NCBI GenBank assembly: GCA_003446015.1
Contig: DMBU01000148.1
Location: 1 to 64,000, forward strand
Length of the DNA: 64,000 bases
Origin: Bacteroidales bacterium
GTDB taxonomy: Bacteria; Bacteroidota; Bacteroidia; Bacteroidales; UBA12077
Reading direction: 5' to 3'
A program made the translations under genes and the position numbers. The notes beneath the pieces were generated by a model, which saw nothing but the letters and a program-made list of their open reading frames with translations, was not told where the DNA came from and searched no databases. The first letter of the stretch is position 1. The number at the start of each line of letters is the position of its first letter. Shown one piece after another: positions 19,092 to 27,651 of this stretch.

Positions 19092-19574
19092 ATGGAAAAA
19101 ACAACACTCTTAACAGTTTTTATTTTAGCAATCATACTTATAATCATGATTTTTACAAAGAAAATTGATTTTTCTGACAACCTAAATATTAAAAATAAAC
19201 TGAAATTGCTTCCTTTTTGGTTAAAATTTCCTGGAATTGCAATAGCACTTTTTTCAATTATTGCTCACTGGACAGACATACATGGCAAAAATGAAATAAT
19301 ACAATTATTTTGGCAGTTAGGCCTGACAGTAGGACTCTTGTTTATCTCTTTATCAAAAGAAAGAACTGAAGATGAAATGATTATGCAACTAAGACTAAAT
19401 TCAGCCTTTTTTGTTTTAATCGTCGGAATTATTGTGCATGTATTTATAGTTCTAATTGATAAACTTATTGGAGCAAATGATTTTCAATCTTATTCTTCGA
19501 TTTATCTTATCAACTTTCTTTTATTAGCCTACATTTTCTTTTTCTATTCCCTAAAAAGGAAATTAAGGAAATGA
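19092..19574 (+). CDS. Four-helix integral membrane protein paired with an XRE regulator
   Basis: From the ATG at 19092 the protein has 160 residues and four hydrophobic segments (about 5-22, 40-60, 72-88 and 106-160 as two helices). Between helices 3 and 4 is the charged loop SKERTEDEMIMQLRLNSAFF, seen in a group of small membrane proteins encoded beside short XRE regulators. The stop overlaps the start of the regulator gene (ATGA), so translation is coupled. I do not recognise a defined function; sensing or control of the regulator is an inference from gene pairing only. Confidence 0.75.
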   Translation: MEKTTLLTVFILAIILIIMIFTKKIDFSDNLNIKNKLKLLPFWLKFPGIAIALFSIIAHWTDIHGKNEIIQLFWQLGLTVGLLFISLSKERTEDEMIMQLRLNSAFFVLIVGIIVHVFIVLIDKLIGANDFQSYSSIYLINFLLLAYIFFFYSLKRKLRK

Positions 19575-19771
19575 AAAACAGGCTAAAAATAGAAAGGGCA
19601 ATTTTGGATATAACACAGGAAGAACTTGCCCTGAAAATTGGAGTTTCGCGACAAACGATTAATTCCATAGAAACAAATCGTTATGTTCTCTCTACTATAC
19701 TAGCTCTTAAAATTTCAAAAGTATTTGGAAAAGCAGTTAATGATATCTTCGAATTAGAAAACGAAGATTGA
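19571..19771 (+). CDS. Short XRE-family transcriptional regulator
   Basis: A 66-residue HTH_3 protein that is almost only a DNA-binding domain: RLKIERAILDITQEELALK, then IGVSRQTINSIETNRY and ALKISKVFGKAVNDIFELE. The motif and length match the YozG/YgzD-type short regulators. It starts inside the stop codon of the membrane-protein gene (ATGA overlap), which supports a co-regulated pair. The target is unknown; self-regulation of the pair is likely for this kind of unit. Confidence 0.9.
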   Translation: MKNRLKIERAILDITQEELALKIGVSRQTINSIETNRYVLSTILALKISKVFGKAVNDIFELENED

Positions 19772-19861
19772 AATACCTAAAAATATCTTTAGCAAATTTT
19801 AACTTGGCTAATAATCTAAATCTTCATAAATTCGCAGAAGTTTTAACTTAAAAATAAGATT

Positions 19862-20467
19862 ATGTTTTCAGGGATTGTTGAAGAAGCTGCAAAAGTCGTG
19901 AAACTAGAAAAAGAAAAAGGAAACTTGCATATTACCATGCATTGTTCTTTTGCAGACAAATTAAAAATAGACCAAAGCATTGCTCATAATGGAGTATGCC
20001 TGACCGTAGTTAAAATTGACAAAGAAAACAAAACCTTTACAGTAACTGCTATTCAAGAGACTCTTGACAAATCAAACCTGGGTTTATTACAGGTTAACGA
20101 TAAGGTAAATCTTGAGCGCAGCATGAAAATAGACAGTTTGCTTGATGGACATATGGTTCAGGGTCATGTTGACCAGACTGCTGTTTGTACGGAAGTTAAG
20201 GAAGCAGACGGTAGCTGGTATTATACTTTTGAATATGAACCCACACAAGAAGATTACATTACTGTTGAAAAAGGCTCTGTTTCAGTTAATGGGGTTAGCT
20301 TAACCGTAGTTAATTCAAAAGATAAGTCTTTTCAGGTTGCTATTATTCCTTTTACTTATAATTTAACAAACTTTCATCAATTTAAGGTGGGTACAGTTGT
20401 TAATCTTGAGTTTGATATTATTGGAAAATATGTTGCACGAATTGTGAGACAGCAATTAGGCAAATAA
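19862..20467 (+). CDS. ribE: Riboflavin synthase, alpha subunit
   Basis: Riboflavin synthase of 201 residues, which converts two 6,7-dimethyl-8-ribityllumazine molecules to riboflavin. It starts with the signature MFSGIVEEAAKV and contains two lumazine-binding repeats: SIAHNGVCLTVVKI then GHMVQGHVD, and VSVNGVSLTVVN with PFTYNLTNFH. Both repeats keep the NGVxLTV core. I see no FMN riboswitch in the short upstream region. A strong terminator follows, so the gene is probably transcribed alone or ends its transcript. Confidence 0.96.
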   Translation: MFSGIVEEAAKVVKLEKEKGNLHITMHCSFADKLKIDQSIAHNGVCLTVVKIDKENKTFTVTAIQETLDKSNLGLLQVNDKVNLERSMKIDSLLDGHMVQGHVDQTAVCTEVKEADGSWYYTFEYEPTQEDYITVEKGSVSVNGVSLTVVNSKDKSFQVAIIPFTYNLTNFHQFKVGTVVNLEFDIIGKYVARIVRQQLGK

Positions 20468-20485
20468 AAAAAAGCATAATATATT

Positions 20486-20520
20486 GAAAAGCCTCATATA
20501 TTATGAGGCTTTTTCTTTTT
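20486..20520 (+). terminator. Rho-independent terminator of ribE
   Basis: An 11- to 12-bp stem (arms 20487-20497 and 20503-20513, AAAAGCCTCAT with ATGAGGCTTTT) closes a 3- to 5-base loop and runs into TTTTTCTTTTT on the plus strand, 20 bases after the ribE stop. Confidence 0.9.
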
Positions 20521-20598
20521 AATGGTATTTTAAGAGGACATTAAAATTGTCCTAAACTAAAGATTGAAATAAAAATAATCCGTGAGTTAATATTTAGA

Positions 20599-20629
20599 TT
20601 GCATTTTATTTTACATAAAACTATCTTTG
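20599..20629 (+). promoter_or_regulatory. Bacteroidota-type promoter of ileS
   Basis: TTG at 20599-20601, a 20-base spacer, and TATCTTTG at 20622-20629 fit the -33/-7 consensus of the Bacteroidota housekeeping sigma factor. It lies 43 bases before the ileS start. Confidence 0.65.
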
Positions 20630-20671
20630 TAGGCTTTAAAATATTGTAGACCATAAAAATATAGAATATAA

Positions 20672-23600
20672 ATGAGTGAAAAATTTCGCACATATCAGCA
20701 GTTAGATTTGTCGCAAGTAAATAAAGACATACTTGCACGTTGGGAAAAGAATGATACATTCCATAAAAGCATAACGACACGCACGGGGAATCCAACCTTT
20801 GTTTTTTACGAAGGGCCTCCTTCAGCTAATGGAATGCCAGGGATTCATCACGTTATGGCCCGTGCTATTAAAGATATTTTTTGTCGATACAAGACCATGC
20901 AGGGTTTTTTAGTTAAACGAAAAGCGGGTTGGGATACTCATGGATTACCCGTAGAGCTGGCTGTTGAAAAAGAACTGGGAATAACGAAAGAAGATATTGG
21001 AAAGAAAATTTCTGTTGACGAATACAACGCGACTTGTAAAAAAGAAGTAATGAAATATACCGATGTGTGGGAAGATCTTACACATAAAATGGGATATTGG
21101 GTTAATATGGATGATCCTTACATTACTTATGATAACAGATATATTGAAACCTTATGGTGGTTATTAAAACAACTTTTTGAAAAGGATTTATTGTACAAAG
21201 GATATACAATTCAACCTTATTCGCCTGCTGCAGGAACAGGATTAAGCACTCACGAATTAAATCAGCCGGGATGCTATCGTGATGTAAAAGACACTACTTG
21301 TGTTGCTCAGTTTAAAGTTATTCGTAATGAAAAGTCAGCTTTTTTATTTACTGATACAGATACAGATGTGTATTTTTTAGCCTGGACAACTACTCCGTGG
21401 ACTTTACCTTCTAATACTGCATTAGCTGTTGGTGGAAAAATCAATTATGTTAAAGTAAAAACATTTAATCAATATACAGGAGAGCCTATTACTGTTGTTT
21501 TAGCCAAGGATTTATTTAATTCACATTTCGACAAAAAAGCTGAAGATCTAAGCTTTGAAGACTACAATTCCGGCGACAAAAAAATTCCTTTCAAGATTCT
21601 TGATTCTTTTACCGGAAAAGATATTGAAGGAATTCAATACGAACAATTAATCGATTGGGTTAAACCTGAAGGTGATTCTTTTAGAGTAATTACAGGCGAT
21701 TTTGTTACAACTGAAGATGGAACAGGAATTGTTCATATTGCCCCAACTTTTGGTGCCGATGATGATCGGGTAGCAAAACAAAACGACATTTCTCCCTTGT
21801 TGGTTTATGACCTGGAAAATAAGACTCAGCCATTAGTCGACAAACGTGGTAGAATGTATCCAATTGAAGATCTGGATCCGGAGTTTGTTGCTAAAAATGT
21901 AAATCAGGAAACATATAAGTCATTTGCAGGCAGATACGTAAAGAACGAATATGATGAATCGCTTACTGATAATGATGCAACATTGGATGTTGATATATCA
22001 GTAATGCTTAAAAAAGAAAACAAAGCTTTTAAAATAGAAAAACACATCCATAATTATCCACATTGCTGGAGAACCGACAAGCCCGTTTTATATTATCCTT
22101 TAGATTCGTGGTTTATTAAAACTACTGCCATAAAAGATCGGATGATCGAATTAAATAAAACCATTAACTGGAAACCTGAATCAACCGGAACAGGTCGTTT
22201 TGGCAAATGGTTAGAAAACTTGCAAGACTGGAATCTTTCGCGTTCGCGCTATTGGGGAACACCATTACCAATTTGGGTTTCCGAAGATAAAACAGAAATA
22301 AAATGTATTGGTTCTGTTGAAGAATTATTTAGCGAAATCGAAAAATCAGTTACAGCAGGATTTATGACAGAAAATCCATATAAAAAATTTGTTGTTGGCG
22401 ATAACTCTAAAGAAAACTATGAAAAGATAGATCTACACCGTCCGTATGTTGATGGAATTTATCTGGTTTCTGATAGTGGTCAGAAAATGGTTCGCGAGTT
22501 AGATCTAATAGACGTTTGGTTTGATTCAGGAGCAATGCCTTATGCTCAATTTCATTATCCGTTCGAAAATAAAGAAATGTTTAGCCCATCCCCGGGAGGG
22601 GGCTTATTCCCTGCCGATTTTATTGCTGAAGGTGTTGATCAGACTCGTGGATGGTTCTTTACTTTACATGCTATAGCAAGCATGTTATTCGACTCTGTTG
22701 CTTTTAAAAACATTATTTCAAACGGACTGGTTTTAGATAAAACCGGTGCAAAAATGTCGAAACGTTTAGGCAATGCCGTTGATCCTTTTGAAACAATCGA
22801 AACACATGGATCTGATCCATTACGTTGGTACATGATTACGAATGCACAACCCTGGGACAACTTAAAATTTGATGCAAGTGGTATTGATGAAGTAAAACGT
22901 AAATTTTTTGGCACATTGTACAATACCTATTCATTTTTTGCTTTATATGCTAATGTTGATGGATTTAAATATGCTGAAGAAGAAATCCCTGTAAATGAGC
23001 GTCCCGAAATTGATCGTTGGATCATTTCTTTACTAAACTCTCTCATTAAAGACGTTCAAAGTGATTATGAAAATTACGAACCAACAAGAGCTGGTCGGGC
23101 AATTCAGGATTTTGTTTCTGAAAATCTAAGTAATTGGTATGTTCGGTTAAACCGAAAACGATACTGGGGAGGCGAATATTCAAAAGATAAAATTGCTGCT
23201 TACCAAACACTTTATGTATGTTTGGAAACAATTGCAAGATTGATGGCTCCTATTGCTCCTTTCTTTGCCGATCAATTATTTATCGATTTAAATATAATAA
23301 CTAAAAAAGATTTAACAGAATCGGTTCATATTGCAGATTTCCCAACATATGACGAGAAATTAATTGATGCGGATTTAGAGGAAAAAATGGACATTGCCCA
23401 GCGTGTTTCTTCGATGATTTTGGCTTTACGTCGAAAAGTAAGCATTAAAGTTCGTCAACCTTTGAGCAAAATTATGATTCCTGTTTTAGATAAATCATTA
23501 CAGGAGAAATTTGAAGCAGTTCGTAATTTGGTCCTTGCCGAAGTAAATGTGAAAAATGTTGAATACATAACAGATACAAAGGGCGTTTTAGTTAAAAAGA

Positions 23601-24124
23601 TAAAACCAAACTTTAAAACATTAGGTCCTAAACATGGTAAGTTAATGAAGCAAATATCTCAAGCTGTGGCACAAATGTCGCAAGAGGATATTATATCATT
23701 TGAACGCAATGAAAACTATGAACTAAACGTTGATACAGAAAAGATCAATCTCGTATTAGAAGATGTTGAAATCACATCTGAAGATATTCCCGGATGGCTT
23801 GTTGCAAATGATGGCAAGTTAACCGTTGCTCTTGATATTAATATTACAGACGAATTAAAAGATGAAGGTATAGCCAGAGAGTTTATAAATCGTATTCAGA
23901 ACATTCGAAAAGACAGCAACTTTGATGTAACTGATAAAATAAATATTCAAATCGAAAAACACGATTTAATAAATAGTGCAATTGCAAAATACGGCGATTA
24001 CATAAGTGCTCAAACCCTTGCTAATTCAATTTTATTAATTGATAAATTTGATCAAAATCAAGTTCACTTTGTAGAAATTGACGATGAAATAAAGACGAAT
24101 ATTAAAATAGATAAGATTAACTAG
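20672..24124 (+). CDS. ileS: Isoleucyl-tRNA synthetase, type 2 (eukaryote-like), GXHH signature
   Basis: Class I synthetase of 1150 residues charging tRNA-Ile. The length and C-terminal domain are of the eukaryote-like IleRS2 clade. The adenylate-site signature is GIHH at residues 57-60 (within GMPGIHHVMARAIKD) rather than the usual HxGH order; the second signature KMSKR is normal at 694-698. The editing (CP1) domain is complete, with TTPWTLPSNTALAV and GTGIVHIAPTFG. WFDSGAMPYAQ and AEGVDQTRGWFF precede the KMSKR loop; between them is an unusual GC-rich SPSPGGGLF segment. It leads a likely ileS-dksA-lspA transcript. IleRS2 enzymes are known for low mupirocin sensitivity. Confidence 0.97.
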   Translation: MSEKFRTYQQLDLSQVNKDILARWEKNDTFHKSITTRTGNPTFVFYEGPPSANGMPGIHHVMARAIKDIFCRYKTMQGFLVKRKAGWDTHGLPVELAVEKELGITKEDIGKKISVDEYNATCKKEVMKYTDVWEDLTHKMGYWVNMDDPYITYDNRYIETLWWLLKQLFEKDLLYKGYTIQPYSPAAGTGLSTHELNQPGCYRDVKDTTCVAQFKVIRNEKSAFLFTDTDTDVYFLAWTTTPWTLPSNTALAVGGKINYVKVKTFNQYTGEPITVVLAKDLFNSHFDKKAEDLSFEDYNSGDKKIPFKILDSFTGKDIEGIQYEQLIDWVKPEGDSFRVITGDFVTTEDGTGIVHIAPTFGADDDRVAKQNDISPLLVYDLENKTQPLVDKRGRMYPIEDLDPEFVAKNVNQETYKSFAGRYVKNEYDESLTDNDATLDVDISVMLKKENKAFKIEKHIHNYPHCWRTDKPVLYYPLDSWFIKTTAIKDRMIELNKTINWKPESTGTGRFGKWLENLQDWNLSRSRYWGTPLPIWVSEDKTEIKCIGSVEELFSEIEKSVTAGFMTENPYKKFVVGDNSKENYEKIDLHRPYVDGIYLVSDSGQKMVRELDLIDVWFDSGAMPYAQFHYPFENKEMFSPSPGGGLFPADFIAEGVDQTRGWFFTLHAIASMLFDSVAFKNIISNGLVLDKTGAKMSKRLGNAVDPFETIETHGSDPLRWYMITNAQPWDNLKFDASGIDEVKRKFFGTLYNTYSFFALYANVDGFKYAEEEIPVNERPEIDRWIISLLNSLIKDVQSDYENYEPTRAGRAIQDFVSENLSNWYVRLNRKRYWGGEYSKDKIAAYQTLYVCLETIARLMAPIAPFFADQLFIDLNIITKKDLTESVHIADFPTYDEKLIDADLEEKMDIAQRVSSMILALRRKVSIKVRQPLSKIMIPVLDKSLQEKFEAVRNLVLAEVNVKNVEYITDTKGVLVKKIKPNFKTLGPKHGKLMKQISQAVAQMSQEDIISFERNENYELNVDTEKINLVLEDVEITSEDIPGWLVANDGKLTVALDINITDELKDEGIAREFINRIQNIRKDSNFDVTDKINIQIEKHDLINSAIAKYGDYISAQTLANSILLIDKFDQNQVHFVEIDDEIKTNIKIDKIN

Positions 24125-24184
24125 CATTTTCTTTTTAAAATGAAAAAAATTGCTATCTTTAGAACAACTTAAAAGAGATGAATC

Positions 24185-24562
24185 ATGGCGGAAAAGACTA
24201 GGTTTACAGACGAAGAGTTGGCAGAATTCAAACAACTTATTTTAGACAAACTTGAAAAGGCTAAACAAGACTACGATATCTTAAAAAAGACAATTACTCA
24301 TAGCGAAAGTAATGATACTGAAGACACATCCCCTACTTTTAAAGTATTAGAAGAAGGTGCTGCTACCCTTTCTAAAGAAGAAGCCGGAAGATTAGCGCAA
24401 CGTCAACAGAAATTTATTCAGCACTTACAGGCTGCACTTATTCGAATCGAGAATAAGACCTATGGGATATGCAGAGAAACAGGGAAATTAATTTCTAAGG
24501 AGAGATTAAGAGCCGTACCTCATGCTACATTAAGTATCGAAGCCAAACAAAATCAACGATAA
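24185..24562 (+). CDS. DksA/TraR-like protein with degenerate zinc finger
   Basis: Protein of 125 residues with the DksA/TraR layout: a long coiled coil (about 8-90) and a C-terminal finger region, TYGICRETGKLISKERL then RAVPHATLSIEA. DksA enters the RNA polymerase secondary channel and adjusts transcription together with ppGpp. Only the first of the four zinc Cys is kept, so the finger is probably zinc-free; this variant is common in Bacteroidota. It sits between ileS and lspA, the common Bacteroidota arrangement. A TATCTTTA element at 24154-24161 may give it its own promoter, and a terminator follows. Confidence 0.88.
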   Translation: MAEKTRFTDEELAEFKQLILDKLEKAKQDYDILKKTITHSESNDTEDTSPTFKVLEEGAATLSKEEAGRLAQRQQKFIQHLQAALIRIENKTYGICRETGKLISKERLRAVPHATLSIEAKQNQR

Positions 24563-24583
24563 TCCATTTTAACATATTTTATG

Positions 24584-24618
24584 AAATGATTGAGTCAAAA
24601 ACGATTCAATCATTTTTT
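24584..24618 (+). terminator. Rho-independent terminator after the dksA-like gene
   Basis: Arms AAATGATTGAGT (24584-24595) and ATTCAATCATTT (24604-24615) form a 12-bp stem with one G-T pair and a loop of 8 bases, followed by a T run on the plus strand. Confidence 0.8.
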
Positions 24619-24636
24619 ATTATTCGACACTTTTTA

Positions 24637-24644
24637 TAGTTTTG
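24637..24644 (+). promoter_or_regulatory. -7 element of lspA
   Basis: TAGTTTTG matches TAnnTTTG and lies 22 bases before the lspA start, just after the upstream terminator. No clear -33 TTG is present, so this is a moderate call. Confidence 0.5.
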
Positions 24645-24665
24645 TGCCAATTTAATTTTAAACAA

Positions 24666-25277
24666 ATGAAATCAATCACTACAAAATCCATTGCAATAAT
24701 TATTCTTGTTTTAATTATTGATCAGGTATTAAAATTCTGGATTAAAACTCATATGATTCTTGGTCAGGAATACAATATTTTTGGTGATTGGTTTATCATT
24801 CATTTTACCGAAAATAACGGAATGGCTTTTGGATTAGAATTCTGGGGCAAAAATGGTAAAGTATTTCTTACCCTTTTTAGAATTATTGCGGTAATTGGAA
24901 TTGGTTGGTATCTTAAGATTTTAATAAAACAAAATGCGCCCAAAATGGTTGTAATAAGCATTTCGCTCATTATGGCAGGGGCCTTGGGTAATATTCTTGA
25001 CAGTGTTTTTTATGGTGTTATCTTCGATGAAAGCTTTTACCAAATTGCTGAATTTTTACCCAGCGATGGAGGTTATTCATCATTATTGCAGGGCAGAGTT
25101 GTTGATATGTTTTATTTCCCGATTTTTAATGGACATTATCCAAGCTGGTTTCCTTTTTGGGCAAATCAGGAATTCATCTTCTTTCGCCCGGTATTTAATC
25201 TTGCCGATTCATCAATTACAATTGGTGTAGCTTACATTCTTATATTTGAAAGATCTTTTTTTAAACATCTTGATTAA
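24666..25277 (+). CDS. lspA: Signal peptidase II (lipoprotein signal peptidase)
   Basis: Inner-membrane aspartic peptidase of 203 residues that removes the signal peptide of prolipoproteins after Lgt has added the lipid. Four transmembrane helices are visible. The catalytic Asp residues lie in GNILDSVFYG and FNLADSSITIG, and the start LIIDQVLKFWIK carries the conserved Asp-Gln. ATG at 24666 is the natural start. The longer central loop (FDESFYQIAEFLPSDGG) is usual for Bacteroidota. The matching lgt gene lies at 35.0 kb, and this window encodes several lipoproteins that would be substrates. Confidence 0.95.
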   Translation: MKSITTKSIAIIILVLIIDQVLKFWIKTHMILGQEYNIFGDWFIIHFTENNGMAFGLEFWGKNGKVFLTLFRIIAVIGIGWYLKILIKQNAPKMVVISISLIMAGALGNILDSVFYGVIFDESFYQIAEFLPSDGGYSSLLQGRVVDMFYFPIFNGHYPSWFPFWANQEFIFFRPVFNLADSSITIGVAYILIFERSFFKHLD

Positions 25278-25359
25278 TTTTTTATTTTGCTTGAATACGA
25301 AAAGTTTCCGATATTCGTAAAAATATTGTTACTTTATTAGAAACTTAATTTCAGCAATT

Positions 25360-26211
25360 ATGTATCGAGTTATTGTTCCTATCGACTTTTCAGAAGAATC
25401 CTTAAAAGGTCTTGATCTTGCGGTTTTGTTATCAAGCAAATTAGAATGTAAGATTGAAATGGTATATGTTCAAAAAAAGAGTCTCGATTACAATCCTGGT
25501 TCACGAGAAGAAGAATTTAAATTTGCAGAAAAAGAATTTGAAAAAATTCAAGAAACCTATCTTCCTAAATTACCAAAAGGTGTAAGTTTGATTTATATCA
25601 TTAAATCGGGGAGAATTTACCGCGAAATTGTTAATCAGGCCGAGTCGTTTAAAGATTCAGTTATCGTAACATCAACACATGGCGCTTCTGGATTTGAAAA
25701 ATTTTTTATTGGAAGCAATGCTTTTAAAATAATTTCAGCTACATATAAACCGGTATTCACAATCCGGGGAGGAGAGATTCCTAAAAATATTTCTAAAATA
25801 ATTTTACCCCTTGATATTTCTGCCGACACCAGACAAAAAGTTCCGTTTACTGCAGAATTAGCAAAATGGTTTGATGCAGAAGTTCATGTAGTTACAGTTA
25901 CTTCGTTACAAACCGAAGATATTAGTAAAAAACTAGGATCTTACTCAAAACAGGTTTGTGAACATCTCGGAAAACTGGGGATAAATTATGAAACAGAGTC
26001 ACTTGTTGGTTCAAACCTTACCGACTTAATTATCGATTATGCTAACACAGTTCAGGCCGATTTAATTTCTATTATGACCGAACAAGTTTCTGATGGGAAT
26101 TTTATAATGGGAACAGCAGCACAACAAATGCTGAACAAATCAACGTTGCCAATTTTAAGTATTAATCCAAAAGAATTGCATGTTTCGGGGGCATTTAAGA
26201 CACAAGGTTAG
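25360..26211 (+). CDS. Tandem universal stress protein (UspA)
   Basis: Cytoplasmic protein of 283 residues with two Usp domains. The first (1-140) starts MYRVIVPIDFSEESLKGLDLAV and contains VTSTHGASGFEKFFIGSNAFKII, the ATP-binding G-x2-G-x9-G(S/T) pattern. The second (145-275) starts KIILPLDISADTRQK and has IMTEQVSDGNFIMGTAAQQMLNKS. Two-domain Usp proteins often bind ATP in only one half. The last four bases overlap the convergent rlpA-like gene. Role in stress response is inferred from the family. Confidence 0.92.
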   Translation: MYRVIVPIDFSEESLKGLDLAVLLSSKLECKIEMVYVQKKSLDYNPGSREEEFKFAEKEFEKIQETYLPKLPKGVSLIYIIKSGRIYREIVNQAESFKDSVIVTSTHGASGFEKFFIGSNAFKIISATYKPVFTIRGGEIPKNISKIILPLDISADTRQKVPFTAELAKWFDAEVHVVTVTSLQTEDISKKLGSYSKQVCEHLGKLGINYETESLVGSNLTDLIIDYANTVQADLISIMTEQVSDGNFIMGTAAQQMLNKSTLPILSINPKELHVSGAFKTQG

Positions 26212-26900
26212 TTCTTAAACGTAACAATAAAACAACCGGGAAAGTCTTTAGAAAGTTTATTCTTTAAAGAATTTAACTGAAATTCTGAATTGTAATTCCC
26301 AACAATAACACGATATAGTTTTTGTTTTTTTATTATGACACTTTCTATATAAACATCTTCATTAAATCCGTTTTTTAGCATTTCTGCCAGTCTAAATACA
26401 TTTTCGTCATTATTATAGCTGGCAACCTGAACTCCTTTTCCCTTTGGACTAACTGTTTCAATATTTATTTTGTAATACACAGCAGGTTTGTAATTTTGCT
26501 CTACGATAGACTTTTCATCAGGAAGATCTTCCGTTGATGCAATGAGTTCAATTCCAACTCTGGTTATTCCCGATTCAACAAAACCTAAATCCCGGGCTGC
26601 CGATTTTGAAAGATCAATTATCCTGTTCGCTATAAAAGGACCTCGATCGTTAACCCTTACAACAACAAATTTATTATTTTCAAGATTTGTGACTTTTAGG
26701 ATACTCCCGAAAGGCAACGTTTTATGTGCTGCTGTTTTTTTGGCATGATAATAAATTTCACCATTGGCTGTTTGCCGACCTTCAAATTTGTCGGCATAAA
26801 AACTAGCAATTCCCTCTTTAACATAATTACTTTGTGCATTTACACAACTTACAAATTGAATAAAGAAGCAGCTAAATAAAAAAAAGAGTTTACTTTTCAT
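26208..26900 (-). CDS. rlpA: RlpA-like septal lytic transglycosylase with SPOR domain
   Basis: From the ATG at 26900 the protein has 230 residues: signal peptide (about 1-22, ending VNAQ), an RlpA double-psi barrel (about 28-125) with GIASFYADKFEGRQTANGE, HKTLPFGSILKVTN and VVVRVNDRGPF, and a C-terminal SPOR domain (about 150-230; GVQVASYNNDENV, LYRVIVGNYNS). RlpA enzymes cleave peptidoglycan lacking stem peptides; the Glu and Asp of the active site are present. SPOR domains bind such denuded septal glycan. The start overlaps the end of the rhomboid gene by 11 bases, so the two are co-transcribed. Confidence 0.92.
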   Translation of the reverse strand: MKSKLFFLFSCFFIQFVSCVNAQSNYVKEGIASFYADKFEGRQTANGEIYYHAKKTAAHKTLPFGSILKVTNLENNKFVVVRVNDRGPFIANRIIDLSKSAARDLGFVESGITRVGIELIASTEDLPDEKSIVEQNYKPAVYYKINIETVSPKGKGVQVASYNNDENVFRLAEMLKNGFNEDVYIESVIIKKQKLYRVIVGNYNSEFQLNSLKNKLSKDFPGCFIVTFKN

Positions 26901-27555
26901 GATCAAGCTCTTTTGATTCATTTTGAATTTCCCAATATTTAAATTCATCCGTTTCCTCATCCTCTTCTTCAAACTCCCAACTGTAGATTTTTCTTCCTGG
27001 CCCCCTGTCTCTGTAATAAAACGCCAAAACAATACCTGCTATTGCTCCCATTAAGTGTGATTCCCACGATATTTGAGGTTGAAGCGGCAATACTCCCCAG
27101 ATCATACTACCATAAAGAAAAACTACGAGTAAAGAGATAGCCATTAGCTTTACATTTTTTCGAATTACTCCACTCACAAACAAAAATGAAGCAATGCTAT
27201 AAACTATACCACTTGCACCGATATGATAAGCTTGTCTTGCCCCCAACCAAATCCAAATATTTGCAATTAAACAACTCAAGATGAAAACCTTAAAAGCAAT
27301 TTTATTATAAAAGTAAAACAAGCCGGTTCCTAAGATCAATAAAGGAACACTATTAGCTAAAAGATGGTTGATGTCTGAATGAATTAATGGAGCTGTTAGA
27401 ATCCCCATTAAACCTTTTGTTTTTAGAGGGAATATTCCTAAAAATGAAAAATCAAGATGTAAAAGAATTTCTGATATTTTTATGATCCAGAGTATCAATA
27501 TAAATAACATTGGAAATATGAGACTTAACAGAAATCTTTTTCTCTCTTCCTTCAT
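26890..27555 (-). CDS. Rhomboid-family intramembrane serine protease
   Basis: Membrane protease of 221 residues with six hydrophobic segments. The catalytic Ser115 sits in HIGASGIVYS and His167 in SWESHLMGA; an HxxxN motif (His64, Asn68 in SDINHLLANSV) stabilises the transition state. The domain is complete. A charged C-terminal tail (EEEDEETDEF) follows. Substrates are unknown. It overlaps the rlpA-like gene and starts downstream of the terminator of the C25 peptidase gene. Confidence 0.93.
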   Translation of the reverse strand: MKEERKRFLLSLIFPMLFILILWIIKISEILLHLDFSFLGIFPLKTKGLMGILTAPLIHSDINHLLANSVPLLILGTGLFYFYNKIAFKVFILSCLIANIWIWLGARQAYHIGASGIVYSIASFLFVSGVIRKNVKLMAISLLVVFLYGSMIWGVLPLQPQISWESHLMGAIAGIVLAFYYRDRGPGRKIYSWEFEEEDEETDEFKYWEIQNESKELDHEK

Positions 27556-27602
27556 ATTAGAAGTTTAATTTGATTATAAATATCTTAATTTTTGTAGATA
27601 TA

Positions 27603-27630
27603 AAAAAACCCGATCAGTTTTCTGACCGGG
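27603..27630 (-). terminator. Rho-independent terminator of the C25 peptidase gene
   Basis: Arms 27609-27617 and 27622-27630 (CCCGATCAG, CTGACCGGG) with loop TTTT form a 9-bp stem containing one G-U pair on the minus strand, followed there by a run of seven T. It lies 22 bases past the stop. Confidence 0.85.
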
Positions 27631-27651
27631 AATATATAACTTTATATCTTT

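Noticed and set aside
19772..19861. Possible FMN riboswitch before riboflavin synthase
   Set aside because: The 90-base leader is too short and lacks the conserved RFN element stems.
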